A stretch of DNA of 13,134 nt from Spirochaetales bacterium (lineage in GTDB: Bacteria > Spirochaetota > Spirochaetia > DSM-27196 > SLST01), in assembly GCA_007130265.1 (NCBI GenBank), contig SLST01000225.1, forward strand, positions 1 through 13,134, written 5' to 3'. Numbering within the stretch: the stretch's first letter is position 1; each line of letters opens with the position of its first letter. Of the stretch, positions 6,583 to 13,134 are shown one piece after another. Under the pieces are notes generated by a model. The model did not search any database, was not told the DNA's origin, and was given only the letters and a program-made list of their open reading frames with translations. A program made the position numbers and the translations under genes.

Positions 6583-8517
6583 TTACCCCATCTTTTTCGG
6601 TGGGAGGCCCAGATAGCACACACCGCGATAGCAGCTCGTGCGGCCGTCGCCGTGGACCTGTACGCTGTTCACCGGTATCGCGTCCCAGGGCACCGGTTGC
6701 GGTGACTCCACGACATAGACGTATCCTCGACTCGCAAGGGCACTGAGGTTTGCGAAGCCGCGGGCATGAGCGTCCAGGAATGAATGGGGCTGGTATTGCT
6801 GATGGTCTCGTATCTGCTCGAGAAGGAGCGCGTGCGAGGCGAGTGATATCCCCGAGGGCACCGGTTGATCAAACGGATCAGCGGGTACGGCCGGGAAGTC
6901 GCGGGGGATGCTCTCCATCCACACGTCGTCCTTCTGCAGTCGGCCCAGGCGCTCACGCAGAAAGGCGCGCTCCGGAGCGTAGCGCCGGTCGAGGTCAACA
7001 TCGTCTTCACCGAGCATGGCGAGGAACAGGAGGAGCGCTCCCACATCGCGCAGGAACTCCTGCTCCTGCAGCTCATCGCCGAGGAGCGCGTGCCCGACCG
7101 TGTCACGAACGAAACGGTCCACAAGGAATCCCGCAAGCTCTTGCGCGCGCTCCCGCGCACCGTCAAGGCCGGCGTAGCGGTGCGCGGCAAGCAGGGCGCA
7201 ACCGGTCAGGGCGTTCCATCCGAGGAGGATTTTGTCGTCGCGTTCAGGCTGCTCACGTTCACGTCGAGCCGCGAGCAGACGTCGGCGAACTCTCTCAACG
7301 AGATCGGGGGCAGGTGCGCGGCGTGCCTCCTGCGGACGGTCCTCGTGGACGCCCGGCGCGATGATGCGCACGAGATGGTTGCGTGACTCGAAATTTCCTC
7401 CCCGCGAGAGCGAGAACACGCGAAGCGCCGCGTCGAGCTCCTCTTCATCGAGAAGCCCCTCGATCTCGTCGAGCTTCCACACGTAGGTCGCGCCCTCACG
7501 ATGCTGGGTGTCCGCGTCGTGGGCGCCGGCATACCCGTCTCCCACCCGAAACGTCTCTTCGAGTGCCCGGAAGACCCCCGCGGCCGTTTCACGATACCCG
7601 GCACGGCCGAAGAGCCGCGTCGCAATCGCGTAGTTCCACAGCAGCATCGCCTGGTCGTAGAGCATCTTCTCAAAGTGCGGAATCGTCCACTCGCGGTCGA
7701 CCGTGTAGCGGAAGAAACCGCCCTGCAGGTGGTCGTGCAGGCCCCGAGTCATCATCGCGTTGAGCGTATCCTCAGCCATTCGTCCGGCCCGTTCCGACAA
7801 ACCGGCGGCGTGAACGTGCTGCAGAAAAAGCAGCGAAGCATGGGGTGGAAACTTCTGCGCCGAACCGAACCCCGCGTGGACGGTGTCGAACGATCGCTCG
7901 AGCTCGGTCACTAGGCGTTCGACCTCACGCTCGTCGGACTCTCCAATCATCGCAACCGGCGGCTGCGAGGAATCCGATCCGCCGTGCGTCTCCAGCAGGT
8001 CGCGAGTCGCCTTATCGACGCGGCTGTGATCAACGTTGAGGCTGAACTCGCGCGCGTCGGCGCCCTTCTCGCGGTAGAAGTTCATGATCTGGGACAGGAT
8101 CTCGGAGAATCCGGGCATGTCGAGGCGCGGCTCGGTAGAGGCGTAGGTCATCGCGAAGAATGGTCGCGCATCCGGGGTCATGAATACATTCAGAGGCCAC
8201 CCGCCGCTTCCGGTCGTGGCGACGAGGAAACTCATCATGTAATGGTCGATATCGGGACGTTGCTCTCGGTCGACCTTGATGGCGACGAAGTGCGAGTTCA
8301 GCAGGCGCGCGCATTCCGGGTCGCTGAAGGCCTCCCGAGCCATCACGTGGCACCAGTGACAGGTACTGTACCCCACGCTGACCAGGACGACTCGGTCGTA
8401 TTCGCGTGCGAAAGCAAGCGCCTCGTGGCTCCACTCCTGCCACCACACGGGGTTCTCGGCGTGCTGCCGCAGGTAGGGGCTCAGCGATCGATCCAGGTTG
8501 TTCCGGGTGAAAACCAT
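6583..8517 (-). CDS. YyaL/DUF255 thioredoxin-fold protein (SSP411/SPATA20 family)
   Basis: A 644-residue member of the DUF255 family, which joins an N-terminal thioredoxin-like domain to an (alpha/alpha)6-type domain resembling sugar-processing enzymes. The N-terminus has the family pattern SPYLRQHAENPVWW (13-26), then the CxxC motif STCHWCHVMA (51-60, Cys53 and Cys56), KVDREQRPDID (81-91) and the cis-Pro region SGGWPLNVF (104-112). The C-terminal two thirds contain KMLYDQAMLLWNYA and ARDAD-like turns typical of the helical barrel. The length is slightly below the usual 670-690. The molecular function of the family is not settled. The ATG at 8517 has no clear Shine-Dalgarno but places the conserved N-terminal motif at the expected distance. 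It is 41 bases after the ADP-ribosylglycohydrolase-like gene and 58 bases before the MBL gene. Confidence 0.93.
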   Translation of the reverse strand: MVFTRNNLDRSLSPYLRQHAENPVWWQEWSHEALAFAREYDRVVLVSVGYSTCHWCHVMAREAFSDPECARLLNSHFVAIKVDREQRPDIDHYMMSFLVATTGSGGWPLNVFMTPDARPFFAMTYASTEPRLDMPGFSEILSQIMNFYREKGADAREFSLNVDHSRVDKATRDLLETHGGSDSSQPPVAMIGESDEREVERLVTELERSFDTVHAGFGSAQKFPPHASLLFLQHVHAAGLSERAGRMAEDTLNAMMTRGLHDHLQGGFFRYTVDREWTIPHFEKMLYDQAMLLWNYAIATRLFGRAGYRETAAGVFRALEETFRVGDGYAGAHDADTQHREGATYVWKLDEIEGLLDEEELDAALRVFSLSRGGNFESRNHLVRIIAPGVHEDRPQEARRAPAPDLVERVRRRLLAARREREQPERDDKILLGWNALTGCALLAAHRYAGLDGARERAQELAGFLVDRFVRDTVGHALLGDELQEQEFLRDVGALLLFLAMLGEDDVDLDRRYAPERAFLRERLGRLQKDDVWMESIPRDFPAVPADPFDQPVPSGISLASHALLLEQIRDHQQYQPHSFLDAHARGFANLSALASRGYVYVVESPQPVPWDAIPVNSVQVHGDGRTSCYRGVCYLGLPPKKMG

Positions 8518-8558
8518 GACGATAAGGTACTGCTCTCATTCGGCTTCGACCGCCCCTT

Positions 8559-9479
8559 TCATGGCCGTTGCAGCGTTGCCTCGAGATCTTCGAGGAGCAC
8601 GCTTATCTCGCGAAAGCTGCGCAGGTCCTGTATCCACCCGTCAGGTATGGCATCACGCCCGTGAAACGCCCCAAGGATCGTGCCTACGACCATGCCGCGC
8701 GCGGCGCTGTCGCCGCCAGCCGAGACGTTCTCCACCAGCGCGTCCCGCAACGATCCCTCGTACTTCGCGAGCAGGTGGATCGCAAGGGGCAGCGCCGATC
8801 CGACTGAGCATCCCTGCCCGAACTCGAGGGCGACTTCGCGGGTATCCCGGACGACGCTGTCCATCCCCTTCTGAAACAACTCTGAGACCCGCGACTCGGG
8901 ATCGCGCTCTGTGACCGCAGCGATCGCACTCGTCGGGGTCTTTCCATTCAGCACAACCCACGAGACGTCGGCGAGAAACGCAGCCGTCTCGGGCACCTCG
9001 GGCGCCCGGTGGGTGATCGACGCCTGGATCCGGGCGGTCTCCAGAAGTCGATTCCGGTCGTCGCGATAGAGGTACACGAGCGGCGCGATCCGTCCCGCGG
9101 CAGACAGATCGTCCGACTCAGACCCGACGCCTATGCGGGGGCGACCGGCGTGCAGGTTCTCGAGCGTGTCCTTTTTCGCGGTATAGAGGTATCCGTCGTA
9201 CGACTCCATCCGTTCCCGCCACTCCCGGGAGAATGCCTCGACCTCGAATCCTCGGTGCGATGTAAGATGCCGCAGGAGTAGCATCGTCTGATCCCCGTAG
9301 TGCGTCTGGGCTCCCATGGGTCTGCCGGCGAGGTAGGATCCGTGCGGGGCCGGCAGCAATCGGTCGACGCGCCCGTGACGCGACGCGATCTCATTGGTAT
9401 CGTCCATCCAGTGAACGCCCAACGCGTGGGAGTCGGCCACAAAGGAGGCGAGGACCATCGCCTCGGCTCGTTCTTTCAT
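8559..9479 (-). CDS. ADP-ribosylglycohydrolase-family protein with altered metal site
   Basis: A 306-residue relative of DraG/ARH enzymes, which remove ADP-ribose using two magnesium ions. Family landmarks: MVLASFVADSHALGVHW (8-24), THYGDQT (59-65), SDDLSAAGRIAPL (122-134), SITHRAPE (154-161), GCSVGSALPLAIHLL (223-237) and GGDSAARGMVVGTILGA (255-271). In canonical members the two metal-binding segments read T-D-D-T and D-x-D-T. Here they are G-D-Q-T and D-S-A-A, so two of the acidic ligands are replaced by Gln64 and Ala259. The protein may have a different hydrolytic role or weak metal binding. AAGGAG (9490-9485) five bases upstream supports the ATG at 9479; the frame stays open further upstream only as a shadow of the opposing aldo/keto reductase gene. 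It is the first gene of the minus-strand trio. Confidence 0.87.
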   Translation of the reverse strand: MKERAEAMVLASFVADSHALGVHWMDDTNEIASRHGRVDRLLPAPHGSYLAGRPMGAQTHYGDQTMLLLRHLTSHRGFEVEAFSREWRERMESYDGYLYTAKKDTLENLHAGRPRIGVGSESDDLSAAGRIAPLVYLYRDDRNRLLETARIQASITHRAPEVPETAAFLADVSWVVLNGKTPTSAIAAVTERDPESRVSELFQKGMDSVVRDTREVALEFGQGCSVGSALPLAIHLLAKYEGSLRDALVENVSAGGDSAARGMVVGTILGAFHGRDAIPDGWIQDLRSFREISVLLEDLEATLQRP

Positions 9480-9501
9480 GCCTGCTCCTTGAAGACGAAA
9501 A

Positions 9502-9522
9502 AACCGGCCCAACGACCGGTCG
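9502..9522 (-). promoter_or_regulatory. Palindrome / leader hairpin before the ADP-ribosylglycohydrolase-like gene
   Basis: CGACCGGTCG (9513-9522) is a perfect 10-base palindrome. In the minus-strand transcript, GACCGG (9521-9516) can also pair with CCGGTT (9507-9502) across an 8-base loop (one G-U pair), and a run of six U (9503-9498) follows. The structure sits about 20 bases before the start codon, near the predicted +1. It could be an operator, a 5' stabilising hairpin or a weak attenuator; the sequence does not decide which. Confidence 0.4.
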
Positions 9523-9525
9523 GAA

Positions 9526-9554
9526 AAGGTAATCACGCCGCCATGTCGTGACAA
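9526..9554 (-). promoter_or_regulatory. Candidate sigma-70 promoter for the minus-strand trio
   Basis: Read on minus, TTGTCA (9554-9549) and TACCTT (9531-9526) are separated by exactly 17 bases. The -35 box matches consensus at five of six positions, the -10 box at three. Transcription would start near 9519, at the palindrome, leaving a leader of about 40 bases with AAGGAG. On the plus strand the overlapping GTGACA (9548-9553) is a possible -35 for the aldo/keto reductase gene, but its matching -10 (GAATCT, 9571-9576) is poor. Confidence 0.4.
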
Positions 9555-9593
9555 GAGCACCGGTTTGTGAGAATCTGGTGAACAGGAGTTTGG

Positions 9594-10604
9594 ATGGCTG
9601 TGCCCAGAAGCCCTTTGTCCATCGACCGCGTCAGCCGACGCGACTTCCTGAAGGGAGCCGCGGGAGCCGCGGCGTCGGCGGCAGGAATCGTCCTGCTCGG
9701 CTCCGGCAGCTCGGATCGGACGCATGCGCAGGGTCGCGACGAGCACGCCGGTGGAAACGACGTCGGCGCAGGCCTTCCCCGACGCAGGCTCGGCGGAACG
9801 GGACTCGCGGTCAGTATCGTCGGACTCGGCGGCGCGATCGCCGTGGCGCGGAATCCGGATCATGCGGAGTCGATCGTCCACCGCGCGATCGACCTCGGCA
9901 TCAACTACATCGATACGGCCCACCAGTACGGGGAGAGCGAGGCGAACATAGGCCGGGTCATGCGGGAGCGAAGAGAGGAGGTGGTTCTCGCGAGCAAGAC
10001 CGACGACCGGACGTACGACGGCACGATGCGGCAGTTCGAGGAGAGTCTTCGTCGGCTCGAGACCGACCACCTCGACCTTTACCAGCTGCACGCAATCCAC
10101 AGCGAGGCGGATATGGACGCCGCGCTCGACACGCGTGGTGCGATCGCGGCGATGGAGAAGCTGCGGGAACAGGGTTCGGTACGTCACATCGGGATCACCG
10201 CTCACAAACACAGCACCCTGCTGTCCTCGGCGCTGGAACGTTACCCGTTCGACTGCGTCCTGCTCTCGCTGAACGCCGGCGACGTCCACCATGATTCGAT
10301 GATCGCCAACGCACTCCCGGTGGCGACGGCGAAGCAGATGGGCGTTATCGCGATGAAGGTCTGCGCGTATGACGGGCGGATCTTCCGCGAAGGTGGTGTT
10401 TCGACGATGCGTGAAGCGCTCGGCTACACCCTGTCCCACCCGGTATCGACGGCGATCGTCGGGGTCTCGAAGATCCGGGAACTCGAGGAGAACGTCCGCG
10501 TCGCGAAGGAGCTCCAACCGATGCCCCGGGAGGAGATGCGCCGGATCGAAGGGCTCACGCGATCCTATGCCCGGGAAGCGAATTTTTTCAAGTATCAGTG
10601 GTAG
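9594..10604 (+). CDS. Tat-signal aldo/keto reductase
   Basis: A 336-residue NAD(P)H-dependent aldo/keto reductase with an exported-protein leader. The N-terminus carries the twin-arginine motif SRRDFLKG (14-21), followed by an Ala/Gly-rich hydrophobic stretch (22-37) and a likely cleavage near THAQG (43-47). The reductase barrel begins at LPRRRLGGTGL (61-71). The catalytic tetrad is visible: Asp107 and Tyr112 in NYIDTAHQYGES (104-115), Lys135 in ASKTDD (133-138) and His166 in LYQLHAI (162-168). Cofactor-binding elements near the C-terminus include TAIVGVSKIREL. Tat export would carry the folded protein with its cofactor to the periplasm. AGGAG (9584-9588) five bases upstream supports the ATG. 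It is 64 bases before corA on the same strand; the substrate is unknown. Confidence 0.92.
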   Translation: MAVPRSPLSIDRVSRRDFLKGAAGAAASAAGIVLLGSGSSDRTHAQGRDEHAGGNDVGAGLPRRRLGGTGLAVSIVGLGGAIAVARNPDHAESIVHRAIDLGINYIDTAHQYGESEANIGRVMRERREEVVLASKTDDRTYDGTMRQFEESLRRLETDHLDLYQLHAIHSEADMDAALDTRGAIAAMEKLREQGSVRHIGITAHKHSTLLSSALERYPFDCVLLSLNAGDVHHDSMIANALPVATAKQMGVIAMKVCAYDGRIFREGGVSTMREALGYTLSHPVSTAIVGVSKIRELEENVRVAKELQPMPREEMRRIEGLTRSYAREANFFKYQW

Positions 10605-10668
10605 CCGGCGATGGGTACCGCGCGCGTTGCATCACTAACATGGAGACAGGGTCCGGAGGAGGGAGTCG

Positions 10669-11730
10669 ATGAGGAAGATCCTCTCGCCAAGGAGGCAGAA
10701 GGCGGGGCTACCGCCGGGAACGCCGATTCACATCGGAGAGGCCGATGGAGCGGTATGTGTCACCGTGTATGAGTACGATCAACACCAGTGGTCGGAACGC
10801 ACGCTGAACGATCCAGAAGACCTGCGAGTTCCGGACCGCGATTCCGCCGTCGTCTGGATCAACGTGGATGGGGTACACGACGTCGGGATCGTCACGCGGG
10901 TGTGTGAACGCTTCGGCATCCATCCGTTGGTGCAGGAGGACATCGTCAACACCGATCAGCGGCCAAAGGCCGAAGAGTACGACGGGTATCTCTACGCCGT
11001 CGTCAAGATGGTCCGCCATTCAGCCGACGCCGAAACGATCGATACCGAACAGATCAGCCTGATCGTGATGGACCGTCTGGTGATCTCCTTTCAGCAGCGC
11101 ATCGGAGATGTATTCGACCCGCTTCGAAACAGGATCCGCACGGGAAAAGGACGGGTTCGGCGTGAAGGGGCTGACTACCTCGCGTACTGCATGCTCGATG
11201 CGATCGTGGACCACTACTTCATCCTCCTCGAGGGAATAGAGGGACGCATCGGGCCGCTCGAAGAGGCCGTGCTCGCAGACCCGGCGCCCGACGCCATGGT
11301 GACGATCCAGGCGCTCAAGCGTGACCTGCTCTTTCTGCGCCGATCGCTGTGGCCGATGCGCGAGATGATATACCGGCTCTCAAGAGAAGGAGCCGCAGTC
11401 GTGAGCGAAGAGACGAGGCTCTTCCTGCGTGATCTCTATGACCACGTCATACACTTGATAGAGATCTTGGAGACCTTCCAGGAGATCGTCGCGGGGACCA
11501 TGGACATCTACCTCTCGAGCGTGAGTAACCGGATGAACAACATCATGAAGGTGCTCACGATCATCGCGACGATCTTCATCCCGCTCACCTTCGTCGCAGG
11601 CGTCTACGGGATGAACTTCGCTTTCATGCCGGAACTCGAATGGCGATGGAGCTATCCGGCGATTCTCGCCCTGATGGCGCTCGTGGCCGCTCTGATGCTG
11701 CGGTTCTTCCGGCGAAAGGGATGGATCTGA
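10669..11730 (+). CDS. corA: CorA-type magnesium/cobalt transporter
   Basis: A 353-residue inner-membrane divalent cation channel of the CorA family, normally a homopentamer moving magnesium down its gradient. The cytoplasmic domain (1-290) includes HPLVQEDIVNTDQRPKAEEY (85-104), a standard family segment, and the long helix leading to the pore (about 250-295). TM1 (about 295-313) ends in the YGMNF signature (313-317), where Gly314-Met315-Asn316 form the selectivity filter. The periplasmic loop has MPEL (320-323), and TM2 spans about 328-346 with a basic tail (RFFRRKGWI). Length and order are normal for a full-length member. GGAGG (10655-10659) nine bases upstream supports the ATG. No promoter stands out in the 64-base gap, so it may be co-transcribed with the aldo/keto reductase gene; no plus-strand terminator follows it. 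Confidence 0.96.
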   Translation: MRKILSPRRQKAGLPPGTPIHIGEADGAVCVTVYEYDQHQWSERTLNDPEDLRVPDRDSAVVWINVDGVHDVGIVTRVCERFGIHPLVQEDIVNTDQRPKAEEYDGYLYAVVKMVRHSADAETIDTEQISLIVMDRLVISFQQRIGDVFDPLRNRIRTGKGRVRREGADYLAYCMLDAIVDHYFILLEGIEGRIGPLEEAVLADPAPDAMVTIQALKRDLLFLRRSLWPMREMIYRLSREGAAVVSEETRLFLRDLYDHVIHLIEILETFQEIVAGTMDIYLSSVSNRMNNIMKVLTIIATIFIPLTFVAGVYGMNFAFMPELEWRWSYPAILALMALVAALMLRFFRRKGWI

Positions 11731-11755
11731 GCGAGCCGCTCCTGGAGCCAAGACC

Positions 11756-11783
11756 AAAAAAAAGCCGCACCCTCTGGTGCGGC
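11756..11783 (-). terminator. Intrinsic terminator of the tRNA-fMet gene
   Basis: On minus, a perfect 8-base-pair stem (GCCGCACC / GGTGCGGC) with a 4-base loop is followed directly by eight T (11763-11756). It begins 7 bases after the tRNA 3' end. There is no T-run on the plus side, so it works in one direction and does not terminate corA. Confidence 0.93.
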
Positions 11784-11790
11784 CTCCGAA

Positions 11791-11863
11791 TAGCAGGGGC
11801 AGGACTCGAACCTGCGACCTCCGGGTTATGAGCCCGACGAGCTGCCAACTGCTCTACCCTGCG
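11791..11863 (-). tRNA. tRNA-fMet (initiator, anticodon CAT)
   Basis: A complete 73-base cloverleaf without encoded CCA. The acceptor strands are CGCAGGG and CCCTGCT, the D arm is GAGC/GCTC, the anticodon arm TCGGG-CTCATAA-CCCGG (anticodon CAT), the variable loop AGGTC, and the T arm GCAGG-TTCGAGT-CCTGC, with A73 as discriminator. Initiator features are the three consecutive G-C pairs in the anticodon stem (29-31 with 39-41), the A11-U24 pair, and a mismatch at 1-72. Here the mismatch is C1-U72 instead of the usual C1-A72. CCA must be added by nucleotidyltransferase. It has its own promoter and terminator and lies between corA (convergent) and the protease gene (same strand). Confidence 0.93.
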
Positions 11864-11874
11864 TCGTACTCAGA

Positions 11875-11903
11875 AGGATACCAACGGAGATCGCGGCGGT
11901 CAA
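11875..11903 (-). promoter_or_regulatory. Sigma-70 promoter of tRNA-fMet
   Basis: TTGACC (11903-11898) and TATCCT (11880-11875) lie on minus with exactly 17 bases between them: five of six and four of six consensus matches. The predicted start near 11868 leaves about 5 bases before the mature tRNA 5' end at 11863. The -35 box contains the TGA stop codon of the PrsW-family gene (11902-11900). Confidence 0.75.
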
Positions 11904-12574
11904 GGCCCTGAGGCGCTCCCCGCAGGACCGAGGCCGGCACGGCGGGCGCGGGAGAGGAGCATCGGGACCGAGACAATCAGGCCCGCGACGACCACGAGCG
12001 ACAGGAACGCCACCCGGCCACCAACGAACACCAGCGAGTCGTAGACGCCGTGCACCGCGATCGCGACGATGAGCCCGATCCAGGCTCCGCCGTTCGCGTG
12101 AAAGCGGGACTGAGAGACGAAATAGCCCATGAGCGCCCCGCACCCCACGTGCAGGGGTACCGCGGTCACCCCCCGCAGCAGGAGTACGAAGGCCGATTCC
12201 CCCACGTAGAGCGATGTCTCGAGAAAGGCGAATCCGAGGCTCGCCGCCATGCCGTAGACGATTCCATCCGCGGTCTCGGTGACTCCCGGGTGGCGGTGGA
12301 CGAGCGCCCAGATCAGAACGAACTTCGCTCCCTCTTCGACCGTCGCCGCGGTCACGAAAGCCTGATAAAGAAGCCGTAGCCAGCCGGTCAGCGCGCGATG
12401 CGCCAACGAGGCGAGCATCCCGGCGGCGAGGGCGGGAATCACCGTCAGGAGCCCGAGCAGGAAGGCAACTGCGAGCAGACGCACCGATTCGGGCTTCCCC
12501 GACTCGCGTCGGTACGCCCACCACATCACGAGGATCGACGGGGCGAGCGCAAGCACGACGATTGCTACGAGCAT
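11900..12574 (-). CDS. PrsW-family intramembrane protease
   Basis: A 224-residue polytopic membrane protein of the PrsW family, intramembrane proteases related to the CAAX-protease (ABI) group; Bacillus PrsW cuts an anti-sigma factor. The family motifs are present: VEEGAKFVLI (79-88, Glu80-Glu81 and Lys84), DGIVYGMAASLGFAFLE (103-119, Glu119), PLHVGCGALMGY (140-151, His142) and HGVYDS (175-180, His175 and Asp179). Hydrophobic segments lie at about 1-20, 32-55, 66-90, 104-124, 126-150, 163-183 and 187-207, consistent with a multi-pass protein. The ATG at 12574 directly follows the TAG of hisC with no gap, and GGTGGG at the end of hisC is a possible but close Shine-Dalgarno. No sigma or anti-sigma gene is in the window, so its target is unknown. 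Confidence 0.87.
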   Translation of the reverse strand: MLVAIVVLALAPSILVMWWAYRRESGKPESVRLLAVAFLLGLLTVIPALAAGMLASLAHRALTGWLRLLYQAFVTAATVEEGAKFVLIWALVHRHPGVTETADGIVYGMAASLGFAFLETSLYVGESAFVLLLRGVTAVPLHVGCGALMGYFVSQSRFHANGGAWIGLIVAIAVHGVYDSLVFVGGRVAFLSLVVVAGLIVSVPMLLSRARRAGLGPAGSASGP

Positions 12575-13134
12575 CTACCCACCGAGCACCGGCTCAAGTG
12601 CCTCGTAGAGCGCCTCCATCTCGGGTTCTGTGCCGAGCGTGATCCGCAGATGATCATCCATTCCGAACGACGAAAGCGGTCGAACGGCGATCCGCCGCTT
12701 ATGCAGAGCCCGGGCGACGTCGCTCGCCGCGGGACGGTGAAACCGTGCGCAGACGAAGTTCGCCTCGGTAGGGATGAAGGCGATCTGTCGGTCTTCGAGA
12801 AAGCGGTAGAGACGGGCTTTCTGCCGTTCGTTGTTGTCAAGCGACCGGGCCACGAAGTCGAGGTCGTCAAGCGCCGCGGTGGCCGCCCTCTGTGCAACCG
12901 TACCGACGTTGAACGGTTGGCGAAGAGACGAGACCGCCGCGATGACGTCCGGTCGGGCAACGCCGTAGCCCACACGCATGGCCGCGAGGCCGTAGATCTT
13001 GCTGAAGGTGCGAAGCCTGATCATCGCGGCTCCGCTCCTGATCATCGCAACCGTGTCGGGATAGTCGTCCGCGGTCACGTACTCGCCGTACGCCTCGTCG
13101 ATCACGACGAGGACATCGTCACGGATCGAAGACA
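12575..13134 (-). CDS. hisC: Histidinol-phosphate aminotransferase, N-terminus beyond right edge
   Basis: The C-terminal 185 or so residues of a PLP-dependent class I/II aminotransferase of the HisC type, which converts imidazole-acetol phosphate and glutamate to histidinol phosphate in histidine synthesis. Visible landmarks: VLVVIDEAYGEY, with the Asp and Tyr that contact PLP; RTFSKIYGLAAMRVGYG, containing the Schiff-base lysine and the Arg that binds the PLP phosphate; RQPFNVGTVAQ; and the C-terminal RPLSSFGMDDHLRITLGT with the carboxylate-binding Arg. The frame is open to the right edge, so the gene begins outside the window; an internal GTG at 13105 is not its start. No other his genes are visible, so a broader aromatic or general aminotransferase role remains possible. 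It is followed with no gap by the PrsW-family gene. Confidence 0.88.
   Translation of the reverse strand, partial: SSIRDDVLVVIDEAYGEYVTADDYPDTVAMIRSGAAMIRLRTFSKIYGLAAMRVGYGVARPDVIAAVSSLRQPFNVGTVAQRAATAALDDLDFVARSLDNNERQKARLYRFLEDRQIAFIPTEANFVCARFHRPAASDVARALHKRRIAVRPLSSFGMDDHLRITLGTEPEMEALYEALEPVLGG

Noticed and set aside
6525..6623. Upstream extension of the MBL-fold frame
   Set aside because: It overlaps the DUF255 gene end, and AAGGAGG is correctly placed for the ATG at 6524.
9480..10517. Upstream extension of the ADP-ribosylglycohydrolase-like frame to 652 codons
   Set aside because: It runs antisense through the aldo/keto reductase gene and the promoter region. AAGGAG before the ATG at 9479 marks the true start.
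10605..10668. Possible promoter before corA (TTGCAT and TAACAT)
   Set aside because: The two hexamers are only a few bases apart, far from the required spacing, and no -35 lies at the right distance from TAACAT.
11731..11863. Attachment site or mobile element at the tRNA gene
   Set aside because: No integrase gene, no repeated tRNA 3' segment and no foreign-looking sequence next to the tRNA in this window.

Overview
The window is GC-rich, densely packed bacterial chromosome: twelve protein genes, one tRNA gene, no gene-free stretch over 300 bases (the longest gap is 189 bases), and no sign of phage, insertion sequence or CRISPR. A lipoprotein with a lipobox, a Tat-type signal on an oxidoreductase, and an initiator tRNA without an encoded CCA point to a diderm-type, GC-rich bacterium. 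A spirochaete-like or related lineage is my guess from the mix of families, but nothing in the sequence proves it.

Layout. (1) 1-1203: a lipoprotein gene leaving the left edge on the minus strand, and a divergent CYTH-domain (class IV adenylate cyclase/triphosphatase-type) gene, separated by a spacer with a perfectly palindromic -10-like box. (2) 1178-2215: a minus-strand DUF6765-like gene whose end overlaps the CYTH gene by 26 bases. (3) 2258-5660: a tightly coupled plus-strand trio, HAD hydrolase, diacylglycerol-kinase-like lipid kinase and N-sulfoglucosamine-sulfohydrolase-like sulfatase, joined by 1- and 4-base overlaps. (4) 9479 down to 5676: a minus-strand trio, divergent ADP-ribosylglycohydrolase homologue, YyaL/DUF255 thioredoxin-fold protein and metallo-beta-lactamase-fold hydrolase. 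(5) 9594-11730: a Tat-signal aldo/keto reductase and a CorA magnesium transporter, plus strand. (6) 13134 down to 11756: hisC (5' end outside the window), a directly abutting PrsW-family membrane protease gene, and a self-contained tRNA-fMet unit with its own promoter and terminator.

How the genes fit together. The plus-strand trio pairs a phosphatase-type, a lipid-kinase-type and a sulfatase-type enzyme with coupled translation. This suggests one pathway acting on a phosphorylated and sulfated lipid or sugar, but the substrate cannot be read from sequence. The minus-strand trio combines a metal-site-altered ADP-ribosylglycohydrolase relative with two enzymes of uncertain substrate. The remaining genes are housekeeping or widespread families. 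I found no clear undescribed defence or mobile system. The best leads are the two three-gene operons and the compact tRNA-fMet unit whose -35 box lies on the stop codon of the upstream protease gene.
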